From Erysipelotrichaceae bacterium (GTDB taxonomy: Bacteria; Bacillota_I; Bacilli_A; Erysipelotrichales; Erysipelotrichaceae): a stretch of 15,745 nucleotides of DNA. The notes under the pieces were generated by a model. That model made no database searches, was not told the DNA's origin, and saw only the letters and a program-made list of their open reading frames with translations. The translations under genes and the position numbers were made by a program. The stretch spans positions 1 to 15,745 of the forward strand of contig JAEDOA010000023.1 in assembly GCA_016302195.1 (NCBI GenBank). Reading direction: 5' to 3'. Positions 6,631-13,369 of the stretch are shown one piece after another; within the stretch, counting starts at the first letter, position 1, and every line of letters starts with the position of its first letter.

Positions 6631-7944
6631 ATGAAGAGAAATGTGTCTAGATTAGTATTGCCTCACGAAAAAGCAACTGCATTGATGCAGTCAGTAGTAG
6701 TAACAGATGTGGAAAAGGTGGTTATGCCTTTAAGTATGCATTCTGGTAAAAATGCTATTCCTGTGGTTTCGGTTGGAGACCATGTTTATGTTGGACAATT
6801 AATCGCTAAAGAAGATGGAGATGTTTCATCACCAGTACACGCTAGTGTATCTGGTACGGTAACAGCAATCGAACCTGTAAAGACTATGGGTAAGACTGTT
6901 GATGCGATTGTAATTGCTTCTGATGGCAAAAATGAAAAGGATCCTAGTATCAAGGCACCTGTTGTAAACAATGTTGATGAGTTTTTACAGGCTGTAAGAG
7001 ATAGTGGTTTGGTTGGTTTAGGTGGAGCCGCATTCCCTACCTGGTCAAAACTTGCTGCAGTTAAAAAGGCAAAGATTAATACTTTCCTTATTAATGGTGC
7101 AGAATGTGAACCATATTTGACAAGCGATACTAGAACTATGATGGAAGACGGCAAGTATATTGAGATGGGTATTGAATACTTACGCAAGTATACTGGAGCA
7201 GAAAAATACGTCATTGGTATTGAAAAGAATAAACCTGAAGCAATTGCTTTATTAAGGGAAAGATTTGCTAAAGATGATTCAGTTGTTGTTGAAGAATTGG
7301 ACAGCTATTATCCACAAGGAGCAAAACAGGTTTTGTTATATAACGTTACAGGAAAAGTACAGAAGCCTGGAACAAGACTAGCTGATTTAGGTGTTCTTAT
7401 TATCAACGTTACTTCACTAGCAAAGCTAGCTAAATATATGGAAGATGGTATGCCATTAATTGATAGATGCGTTACTGTTGATGGCTCAGCAGTTAATAAA
7501 CCTGGAAATTTTGTCGTTCCAATCGGTACACCTATCAGCAAGCTATTCGAATTGGCTGGTGGATTAACTGAAGATGTTGAAAGAGTTATTATCGGTGGAC
7601 CTATGATGGGTCATGCCGTTGAAGATTTGGATGAACCAGTTGTAAAGGCAACAGGTGGTGTCTTGGCTTTCAATAAAAAACAGGCTAAATTATTTGAACC
7701 ATCTGCCTGCATCCATTGTGGACGTTGTGTTGAAAATTGCCCTCTATCTTTAAATCCAACTGAATTTGCTAGAGCAATGACTTTGGATAATGAAGAAGAA
7801 AAATTAGCTTTATTAAAGAAAGAACAGGTTACTTTATGTATGCAATGCGGTTGCTGTTCATATGTATGTCCAGCTCATCGCCCACTTGTTCAAACAAATG
7901 TAGCAGCTATTAGTTTCGTTAAGAAACATAGAACTGCAAGATAA
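6631..7944 (+). CDS. rnfC: Rnf electron transport complex subunit RnfC
   Basis: RnfC is the peripheral cytoplasmic subunit that exchanges electrons with NAD(H) through FMN and two 4Fe-4S clusters. The 437-residue protein has an N-terminal biotinyl-like sandwich (about 30-80), a nucleotide/flavin site with GLVGLGGAAFPTWSK at 126-140 and INGAECEPYLTSDTR at 154-168, an SLBB-like region (about 275-340), and two complete cluster motifs: C360, C363, C366, C370 and C403, C406, C409, C413, each C-x2-C-x2-C-x3-CP. All key residues look intact, so this module should be active. ATG 6631 is fixed by an in-frame TAG just before it; AGGAGG lies 12 bases away, slightly long. Rnf/NQR-type pumps couple redox to Na+ or H+ export; which ion is used here cannot be told. 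Confidence 0.96.
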   Translation: MKRNVSRLVLPHEKATALMQSVVVTDVEKVVMPLSMHSGKNAIPVVSVGDHVYVGQLIAKEDGDVSSPVHASVSGTVTAIEPVKTMGKTVDAIVIASDGKNEKDPSIKAPVVNNVDEFLQAVRDSGLVGLGGAAFPTWSKLAAVKKAKINTFLINGAECEPYLTSDTRTMMEDGKYIEMGIEYLRKYTGAEKYVIGIEKNKPEAIALLRERFAKDDSVVVEELDSYYPQGAKQVLLYNVTGKVQKPGTRLADLGVLIINVTSLAKLAKYMEDGMPLIDRCVTVDGSAVNKPGNFVVPIGTPISKLFELAGGLTEDVERVIIGGPMMGHAVEDLDEPVVKATGGVLAFNKKQAKLFEPSACIHCGRCVENCPLSLNPTEFARAMTLDNEEEKLALLKKEQVTLCMQCGCCSYVCPAHRPLVQTNVAAISFVKKHRTAR

Positions 7945-7963
7945 TGGAAAGGAAGTATTTTAG

Positions 7964-8896
7964 ATGTCAAGATTTAAAGTTGCTGATGCCCCACATATTC
8001 ATTGTGGCTGGTCTACTCAGAGCGTAATGCTTAACGTTTTAATTGCTTTATTACCAGTATCTATTGCTTCAGTTGCTATTTTTGGTCTTAAAGCATTACT
8101 TATCATCGCTGTTTGCGTTGCTAGTTGTGTATTATCTGAGTTTGTATTTAATTTAGTTACTAAAAAGCCTCAAACAGTATCGGATTTATCTGCTGCTGTA
8201 ACTGGCTTGTTATTAGCATTAAACTTATCAACTAATGTTACTGTTTATCAATGTGTTGTTGGTTCGCTATTCGCTATTATCGTAGTTAAGTGTCTATTTG
8301 GTGGTCTAGGCAAAAACTTTGCTAACCCTGCTATTAGTGGTCGTGTATTTATGCTGTTGACTTTCTCAGCAGTTGCTGGTGGTGCAAATCCAACTATTGT
8401 TGAATTAACTACTTCAGCTACACCACTTGAAATTATGAAAAATGGGGATGTATTACCATCAATGACTGAAATGATGCTTGGTCTTCATGGTGGTGCTATT
8501 GGTGAAACATGTATCGTTGCCCTTGTATTAGGCTTTGTTTACTTAGTTGTTAAGAAAATAATTAAATGGTATGTACCAGTATCATTTATTGCCACTGTAT
8601 TTGTATTATCATTTGTTAAATCATTTGATATTACCTATTCTTTATATCAAATCCTTTCTGGCGGCTTATTTATTGGTGCAATATTTATGGCAACAGATTA
8701 TGTTACTACTCCAATTACTGACAAAGGAAAAGTTGTTTTCGCAATTGGCTGTGGTATTATCACATTTGTTATTCGTCAATTCTTCTCGTTACCAGAAGGT
8801 GTTTCATTCTCAATCTTGTTTATGAATCTACTTGTTCCATATATTGAAGAGTTGACTCATAAGCATCCTTTAGGAGGTGTTGAAAATGGAAAATAA
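7964..8896 (+). CDS. rnfD: Rnf electron transport complex subunit RnfD
   Basis: RnfD is the large membrane subunit that carries a covalent FMN and forms part of the ion path. The 310-residue protein has about eight to ten hydrophobic helices. Recognisable segments are DAPHIHCGWST at 8-18 (family SPHI-x3-ST), GGLGKNFANPAISGR at 113-127, the flavinylation-like SATP with candidate T153, GLHGGAIGET at 173-182 and ATDYVTTP at 243-250. ATG 7964 has AAAGGAAG eight bases upstream. Its 3' end overlaps rnfG by 11 bases, which couples their translation. The subunit looks functional, unlike the cysteine-altered RnfE and RnfA downstream. Confidence 0.95.
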   Translation: MSRFKVADAPHIHCGWSTQSVMLNVLIALLPVSIASVAIFGLKALLIIAVCVASCVLSEFVFNLVTKKPQTVSDLSAAVTGLLLALNLSTNVTVYQCVVGSLFAIIVVKCLFGGLGKNFANPAISGRVFMLLTFSAVAGGANPTIVELTTSATPLEIMKNGDVLPSMTEMMLGLHGGAIGETCIVALVLGFVYLVVKKIIKWYVPVSFIATVFVLSFVKSFDITYSLYQILSGGLFIGAIFMATDYVTTPITDKGKVVFAIGCGIITFVIRQFFSLPEGVSFSILFMNLLVPYIEELTHKHPLGGVENGK

Positions 8897-10130
8897 ATCA
8901 AACGGTATTTTAAAGATTTCAGCATTATTAGTAGTGTCTATCGCTGTTATGTTTGTTGTGAATCTATTATGTGCTCCAATTATTGAAAAAAATAATGCCT
9001 CAAGCAAATTCGAACCTTTATTACAGGTTATGCCTGAAGCTAAAGATTTTGAAGTTCTTTATGATGTAGCTGATGGACAATCAACATTAACTGATGTAAG
9101 TGATAAGATTGTTGCTGTTTATAAAGAAACTAGCGGATTAGGATATGTTGTTCTTCTTTCAACAACTGAAGGATTTACTCATGAACCTATTACTTTCACA
9201 CTTGCATTCTCAAATGAGGGAGTAATCACCAATGTGGCATTAACAAGTTATCCTGAAAGCAGAGACTTCGGTAAGGATTATCCAGCTAGCTATATCGGTT
9301 CTGATTCAGCGATGGCTAATGTATCATTAGTTGCCGGTGTTACTTATTCTTCAAGCGCATTTAAAAATGCGACAAGCGATGCATTCAATGTTTTAATTGC
9401 GAACGACTTAATTAAAGCAGGACAAAAGGGTGCCGATCAGATATTAACTGAATTATTACCAACTGTCTTTGGTTCAATGGCAACTCCAACAGGTGTTAGC
9501 CAGTATGAAGAATTTGAATTATCTACTTCAACCTTGTACAAAGGCTTTAAGGCGCTGAACGATGGTGGTTTTGCATTCTTAGCTAAAGATGGCGATACTT
9601 CAGTATTGGCATTAGTTAATACTTCAAATGATGTTAAACTTCTTGACGTTGAAGGAAATGATGTAACTGATGCTCATCCAACTGTTGTATCAGAAGCTAA
9701 AAATTATTGCGCTGATAAACTGGTATTGACAGATGGATCAAAGGCTATTTCAAAACTAGCTGGTTCTACTGCAGAGCAAATTAGCCTAAATGGTGTATTT
9801 AACTCAGTAGTAAGTGCTTATAAAGTAGGAAATAACTATGGATTTGTTGTAAAGACATATGGATATGGAAATGAAGCAATGACATCATATTTCATTATCG
9901 ATAATAGCGGTAAGATTGTTAAGATGAAGGTTGCAGAAATCATTTTACATTCTGATTTCTTTGATGATTATACATTAGATGAATCATCATATCTTGCCGG
10001 ATTTGCTGGATTAGACAATGGTAGTTACACTTCAGAGGTGTCATTAATTTCTGGAGCAACAGTAAGTTCAAATGCGATTGACATGGCAGCGAAAGCAGCA
10101 TTTGAAGCATTCGCTGTAATTGGAGGTTAA
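8886..10130 (+). CDS. rnfG: Double-domain RnfG (two FMN-binding domains)
   Basis: RnfG is anchored by one N-terminal helix and presents a covalently bound FMN outside the membrane. Usual RnfG proteins are about 180-220 residues with a single FMN_bind domain; this one is 414 residues with two. Domain 1 (about 40-175) has ETSGLGYVVLL at 81-91 and ends in LVAGVTYSSSAF, where the SGAT motif is altered to AGVT but the candidate T153 remains. Domain 2 (about 270-410) has NYGFVVKTYGYG at 317-328 and LISGATVSSNAI at 387-398 with candidate T392. The helix spans about 8-30. ATG 8886 is favoured over GTG 8877 because TAGGAGG at 8871-8877 gives 8-base spacing. Two flavins in series could extend the outer electron wire toward the lipoprotein (inference). 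Confidence 0.92.
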   Translation: MENKSNGILKISALLVVSIAVMFVVNLLCAPIIEKNNASSKFEPLLQVMPEAKDFEVLYDVADGQSTLTDVSDKIVAVYKETSGLGYVVLLSTTEGFTHEPITFTLAFSNEGVITNVALTSYPESRDFGKDYPASYIGSDSAMANVSLVAGVTYSSSAFKNATSDAFNVLIANDLIKAGQKGADQILTELLPTVFGSMATPTGVSQYEEFELSTSTLYKGFKALNDGGFAFLAKDGDTSVLALVNTSNDVKLLDVEGNDVTDAHPTVVSEAKNYCADKLVLTDGSKAISKLAGSTAEQISLNGVFNSVVSAYKVGNNYGFVVKTYGYGNEAMTSYFIIDNSGKIVKMKVAEIILHSDFFDDYTLDESSYLAGFAGLDNGSYTSEVSLISGATVSSNAIDMAAKAAFEAFAVIGG

Positions 10131-10132
10131 TT

Positions 10133-10747
10133 ATGTGTAAATTAGTAAAAAATCCGGTTGTAACCTTATTATTGGCTGCAGTATTAGTAGTAGGATGTAC
10201 AGCAACATTAAAGGGCTCTATCGCACTTGTTGTGTCATTGTTGATTACCCTAGTATTATCAGCAGTTGTATTATCTGGTTTGAATAAATTATTAACAAAG
10301 GATATCAGATTATTAGCCATCATTATTGTTATGGTTACTTCATCAACAGTTGCCTGCTTATTGGTAAATTCATTTTTACCTGCAGGTTATAAACTGGTTA
10401 GCACTTACCTAGCTGTATTGGCGGTTGATTTAGCAGTATTTGTTAATGCTAGAAACAGCAGCAAATTACCAGTATCTGAAGCATTGGTAAACAGCTTCAA
10501 ATTGGCAATCTATTATGCAGTATGCATATTAGTTGTTGGTTTTGTTAGAGAACTATTAGGCAGTGGTTCTGTTTATGGATATAGTCTGGGATTCATGGAA
10601 AACATTAAGATTTCATTATTACAAACTAGCTTTGGCGGTTATTTGTTATTAGCATTTGCTATGGCAGCTGTTAATGGTAAACAGCAAAGTCAGTGTGTAT
10701 GCGATGAAGTTTTCTGTGGATGTAGCTGTGGCAAAGAAGGAGAATAG
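10133..10747 (+). CDS. rnfE: Divergent RnfE with cysteine-rich C-terminal tail
   Basis: RnfE and RnfA form a pseudo-symmetric membrane pair that holds a 2Fe-2S cluster between them in Rnf and NQR. This 204-residue protein has about six helices and aligns with RnfE through an N-terminal KNP, KDIRLLAIIIVMVTS at 56-70 (family EIRIP-x-(F/Y)V-x-IIAS) and FVRELLGSGSVYG at 137-149 (family REI-LGNGTLF). The conserved cysteine of the LGLCP segment is valine here (V17), and that of the TNC segment is leucine (D99-L100). A tail after the last helix instead carries C188, C190, C195, C197 and C199 within QCVCDEVFCGCSCGK, which could hold a metal or Fe-S cluster. GGAGG is six bases before ATG, and the gap to rnfG is two bases. 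Confidence 0.88.
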   Translation: MCKLVKNPVVTLLLAAVLVVGCTATLKGSIALVVSLLITLVLSAVVLSGLNKLLTKDIRLLAIIIVMVTSSTVACLLVNSFLPAGYKLVSTYLAVLAVDLAVFVNARNSSKLPVSEALVNSFKLAIYYAVCILVVGFVRELLGSGSVYGYSLGFMENIKISLLQTSFGGYLLLAFAMAAVNGKQQSQCVCDEVFCGCSCGKEGE

Positions 10748-10749
10748 AT

Positions 10750-11286
10750 ATGAGCGAATTATTAACTCTTTTAGTTGGTTGTGCCTTGGCAAATAACATA
10801 GTATTAACAAAAGGATTTTCTAGTGTTAATTGCTTAAGTGTTGATAGTAAAAAGATTTTACGCACAGGTTTGTTTATCGGTTTGGTAATGGTAGTCAGCA
10901 GTGTAATCTGTTTCCCTTTACAGCAGTACGTTATCGCAAAATTCAATCTCTCTTATTTGCAGAATTTGATTTATGTAGCTGTTATTGTTGCAGTTAGTGC
11001 TATTTGCACAGTAGCATTAAAAAGATGCAAGAGAACATTTATCTTAACTGTATTCAACTCAGCTTTACTTGCTTGCTGCTTGTTAAATACAGCAAATGCT
11101 TACACATTTGTTGAAATGCTGTTTGCTACTGTAGGAACTGCTTTAGGATTGCTTGTAAGTATGTATCTATATAACGGAGCAATTTCGAGAGTAAGGGAAG
11201 ATGCAGTTGTAGGCTGCTTTAAGGGTTTGCCAATCAAGGTATTAACATTAGCTATTGTTGTTTTATCAATAATGGCCTTTAAGTAA
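10750..11286 (+). CDS. rnfA: Divergent RnfA membrane subunit
   Basis: This 178-residue, six-helix protein aligns with RnfA through LLVGCALANNIVLTKG at 7-22 (family NNFVLVKFLG), SKK at 33-35 and the FNSALLACCLLN segment at 102-113. RnfA is the partner of RnfE in the inner electron path. The family cysteine in LGLCP has no exact counterpart (nearest is C28, in SSVNCLS, displaced by one or two residues). The cysteine of TTNCAVLG is replaced by S104, and new cysteines stand at 109-110. Standard RnfA is about 190 residues, so length is near normal. AAGGAG at 10737-10742 overlaps the rnfE end; the intergenic gap is two bases. The next gene is not rnfB, contrary to the usual CDGEAB order. Confidence 0.87.
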   Translation: MSELLTLLVGCALANNIVLTKGFSSVNCLSVDSKKILRTGLFIGLVMVVSSVICFPLQQYVIAKFNLSYLQNLIYVAVIVAVSAICTVALKRCKRTFILTVFNSALLACCLLNTANAYTFVEMLFATVGTALGLLVSMYLYNGAISRVREDAVVGCFKGLPIKVLTLAIVVLSIMAFK

Positions 11287-11288
11287 GA

Positions 11289-11648
11289 ATGAATAAAAAA
11301 AGAAAAGCTGATTTATATCTTATAATATTCTGTTTGCTTGCTGCCTTAGTTTGTTATTTGTTGTTTACTTTTTCAAATAGCAAGGGTGATAAGGTAGTGG
11401 TTAGAGTGGATGGTGTTATCACAAATACATACAGTCTTAGTGATGATGGAACTTATTCTTTGAATAACGGAAGCAATATTTTAGTTATCAAGGAAAAGAA
11501 AGCGTATTTGATTGAAGCTGACTGTCCAGATAAACTATGCGTTAAACAGGGGAAAATATCCAAATGCAATCAATGTATTACCTGTTTACCTAATAAGCTG
11601 ACTGTTACCATAGAATCAAACAATTCAGATGTAGATATTATTAGTTAA
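11289..11648 (+). CDS. NusG domain II (EetA-like) membrane-anchored protein with extra cysteines
   Basis: This 119-residue protein has one N-terminal helix (about 9-28) and an extracytoplasmic NusG_II domain; despite the name it is not a transcription factor. DCPDKLCVKQGKISK at 78-92 and ITCLPNKLTVTI at 97-108 are hallmarks of this small Bacillota family, often found beside ApbE and Gx-transporter genes. From memory, EetA of the Listeria flavin-based electron transfer locus has this domain. Usual members have three cysteines (CPDK-x-C and the VCLPN cysteine). Here C93 and C96 are added before C99, giving C79, C84, C93, C96, C99, a pattern fit for a metal or Fe-S centre or for disulfides. No clear ribosome binding site precedes ATG 11289, two bases after the rnfA stop, so translation is probably coupled. 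It takes the place of rnfB. Confidence 0.87.
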   Translation: MNKKRKADLYLIIFCLLAALVCYLLFTFSNSKGDKVVVRVDGVITNTYSLSDDGTYSLNNGSNILVIKEKKAYLIEADCPDKLCVKQGKISKCNQCITCLPNKLTVTIESNNSDVDIIS

Positions 11649-11672
11649 AATAAAAAGGAAGGTTATGGATAA

Positions 11673-12158
11673 ATGAGAAATAAAAAAATTGCTACTTCAG
11701 CATTAATGATTGCCTTAGCTATGATTTTATCGTTTGTAGAAAGCCAGATACCTTCCTTTTTTCCTATTCCAGGGATTAAATTAGGTTTAGCAAATATTGC
11801 TGTTATTTTTGCTTTATATCGCTTGTCAATCAAGGATGCCATCGTTGTTTCGTTAATCAGGGTAGTTGTCGTTTCAACGTTATTTGGAACATCGTTAACC
11901 TTAGCCTATTCGTTAAGTGGAGCAGTATTAAGCTTATTAATAATGGTTTTGTTAAAAAAATCAGATAGATTTTCAATTGTTGGTGTAAGTGTTGCTGGCG
12001 GAATATCGCATAATATTGGCCAGATAATAATGGCAATAATCTTGATGCATAACAGTGTTATTAGCTATTACTTACCATTTTTAATTATCAGTGGGATAGT
12101 AACGGGTGTTGTTATAGGTCTAGTTTCTGCAAAAATTGTAGAAAGAGTTAAGATATAA
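11673..12158 (+). CDS. Gx transporter family membrane protein (EetB-like; annotated as heptaprenyl diphosphate synthase component I)
   Basis: This 161-residue polytopic protein has about five helices. PIPGIKLGLANIAVIFAL at 31-48, LIRVVVVSTLFGTSLTLAYS at 61-80 and the GGISHNIGQ segment at 108-116 are signatures of Pfam Hpre_diP_synt_I, an ECF-S-like fold. The synthase name is historical and the actual substrate is unknown. Members commonly pair with NusG_II genes and ApbE; from memory, EetB of Listeria belongs here. A role in quinone, flavin or electron handling at the membrane is inferred from the neighbours only. AAGGAAGG at 11655-11662 lies ten bases before ATG 11673; an out-of-frame ATG at 11665 ends at once. 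Confidence 0.87.
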   Translation: MRNKKIATSALMIALAMILSFVESQIPSFFPIPGIKLGLANIAVIFALYRLSIKDAIVVSLIRVVVVSTLFGTSLTLAYSLSGAVLSLLIMVLLKKSDRFSIVGVSVAGGISHNIGQIIMAIILMHNSVISYYLPFLIISGIVTGVVIGLVSAKIVERVKI

Positions 12159-12168
12159 AGGGGATAAT

Positions 12169-13266
12169 ATGTCAATTATAAAAATGAAAAAGATGGTATT
12201 ACAACAGAAAGAAGCAGTTGACAAAATCAAGCAAATAAAAGGGGTATATTGCAGTAAGGATTGCTCTGATACTGTTTTTTTTGTGGCTGATAGGGAAGAA
12301 ATACTTGTTGATTATTTAAACAATAACGATTACAGCTTCCAGATTAAGGAAATTGAACCATCTGATAAACCAACGGTATTATTAAAAAATAACTGGTTTA
12401 GTAAGCCGTTTGCTTCACTTATAACCGATAGCCATTTGCCTCATTATGGTCAAATTGATCCAACAAGCTTTTATACAATATGTTTCTGCATCCTATTTGG
12501 TGTAATGTTTGGCGATATAGGACAGGGGTTGTTGTTAATCATTTTTGGCTTTTTAATGCGTAAAAAAGGCCACTACTCTATATTTATGCGAGTTGGTCTG
12601 TTTTCGATGATTTTTGGCTGGTTTTACGGTTCAATCTTTGGCAACGAAGAAATAATCTCAGAGATAATGCAACAGGCTCATTTAAGCTATTATCGTTTTG
12701 GTTTACTTGAAAGAGCAAATACTGAAACCTTGTTGTTGGCAGTTGCCTTTATTGGAATAATGATGATATTGACAGCAGTTGTTATTAATATTATTGATAA
12801 ATATCTAGAGAAAAAATATAAGGAAATAATATTTAACAATAACTGCTTGCCAGCAATATTATTTTATATATCTGCCTTGATTTTAGGATTTATGGTATTA
12901 ACTAAGTCAACAAGCAGAGTATTATTGGTAATTTCGCTGCTTATATTATCAATATGTTGTATTATATTACTTCTTGATGGAACAAAAGAGAAGAGATTTG
13001 GCATTATTAGCAGTTCTATTATCAAATATATCAGTGCAGTTATGTCCTTTTTACAGGTCGGCTGCTTTGCATTAGCTCATGCATTTTTAATGTATATTGT
13101 CTACTATCTGGCTTCTTTAGCTAACCATATTTCAATTGTGATTATTATCATTGGAAATTTAATTGTTATGGCCATTGAGGCAACAGAAGTATGGCATCAA
13201 TGCAACCATATTATAATAAGAACTTTGCACGGTTTTTTATCTGATGAAGCAGGCAGTTCGCATTAA
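12169..13266 (+). CDS. Short V-type ATPase subunit I (a)-like membrane protein lacking the conserved arginines
   Basis: Subunit a/I is the stator membrane half-channel of V-type ATPases, usually about 600-660 residues. This 365-residue protein keeps only about 65 residues of the cytoplasmic half, then a recognisable membrane half. PTVLLKNNWFSKPF at 68-81, YGQIDPTSF at 93-101 and LFGVMFGDIGQGLLL at 109-123 match the family PT-x-LKN, EIDPT and FGMMFGDaGyG blocks. SFLQVGCFALAHA at 293-305 aligns with SYLRLWALSLAHA, so Gln296 replaces the arginine needed for proton transfer. In EATEVWHQCNH at 337-347, His347 lies where the second conserved arginine falls. It probably cannot work in a normal V-ATPase. 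It is the last gene of the operon, ten bases after its neighbour, with AAGGGG at 12158-12163. Its function is unknown; a linked ion-conducting or structural role is speculation. Confidence 0.82.
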   Translation: MSIIKMKKMVLQQKEAVDKIKQIKGVYCSKDCSDTVFFVADREEILVDYLNNNDYSFQIKEIEPSDKPTVLLKNNWFSKPFASLITDSHLPHYGQIDPTSFYTICFCILFGVMFGDIGQGLLLIIFGFLMRKKGHYSIFMRVGLFSMIFGWFYGSIFGNEEIISEIMQQAHLSYYRFGLLERANTETLLLAVAFIGIMMILTAVVINIIDKYLEKKYKEIIFNNNCLPAILFYISALILGFMVLTKSTSRVLLVISLLILSICCIILLLDGTKEKRFGIISSSIIKYISAVMSFLQVGCFALAHAFLMYIVYYLASLANHISIVIIIIGNLIVMAIEATEVWHQCNHIIIRTLHGFLSDEAGSSH

Positions 13267-13280
13267 CAATGCAAATATAT

Positions 13281-13340
13281 TTTAAATTTATACTAAAAAT
13301 AGTATATAATTATAGGGAGAATAGCACTTTTTATTGTGCT
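13281..13340 (+). promoter_or_regulatory. nfn promoter with operator-like palindrome
   Basis: A consensus -10 TATAAT is at 13305-13310, with a weak -35 (TTTAAA, 13281-13286, 18-base spacer). TATACTA (13289-13295) and TAGTATA (13300-13306) form a perfect 7-bp inverted repeat with an AAAA centre that overlaps the -10 box, a layout typical of repressor sites. I cannot assign the regulator; it does not match the Rex or Fur box. The leader also has AGCAC (13323-13327) facing GTGCT (13336-13340), a small hairpin. No terminator is seen between the preceding gene and this promoter. Confidence 0.65.
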
Positions 13341-13369
13341 TAAAAGAAAAACAGGAGGATTGTTTAGGC

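Noticed and set aside
6786..7214. Minus-strand 142-residue open frame
   Set aside because: It lies entirely opposite rnfC, with no ribosome site or family likeness; it is a shadow of a conserved gene.
8877..8885. GTG 8877 start for rnfG
   Set aside because: It overlaps the AGGAGG motif; ATG 8886 has 8-base spacing from it.
9940..10323. Minus-strand 127-residue open frame across the rnfG-rnfE junction
   Set aside because: Its Asn/Leu/Gln-rich composition comes from reading conserved + strand genes backwards; no initiation signal is seen.
10671..10946. Minus-strand 91-residue open frame opposite the rnfE tail and rnfA start
   Set aside because: It has no ribosome site or recognisable domain and lies opposite two well-supported genes.
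13334..13369. TTG 13334 as an upstream start of nfnA
   Set aside because: The extension would translate the AGGAGG site itself, and the NfnA family begins at MYKIVE.
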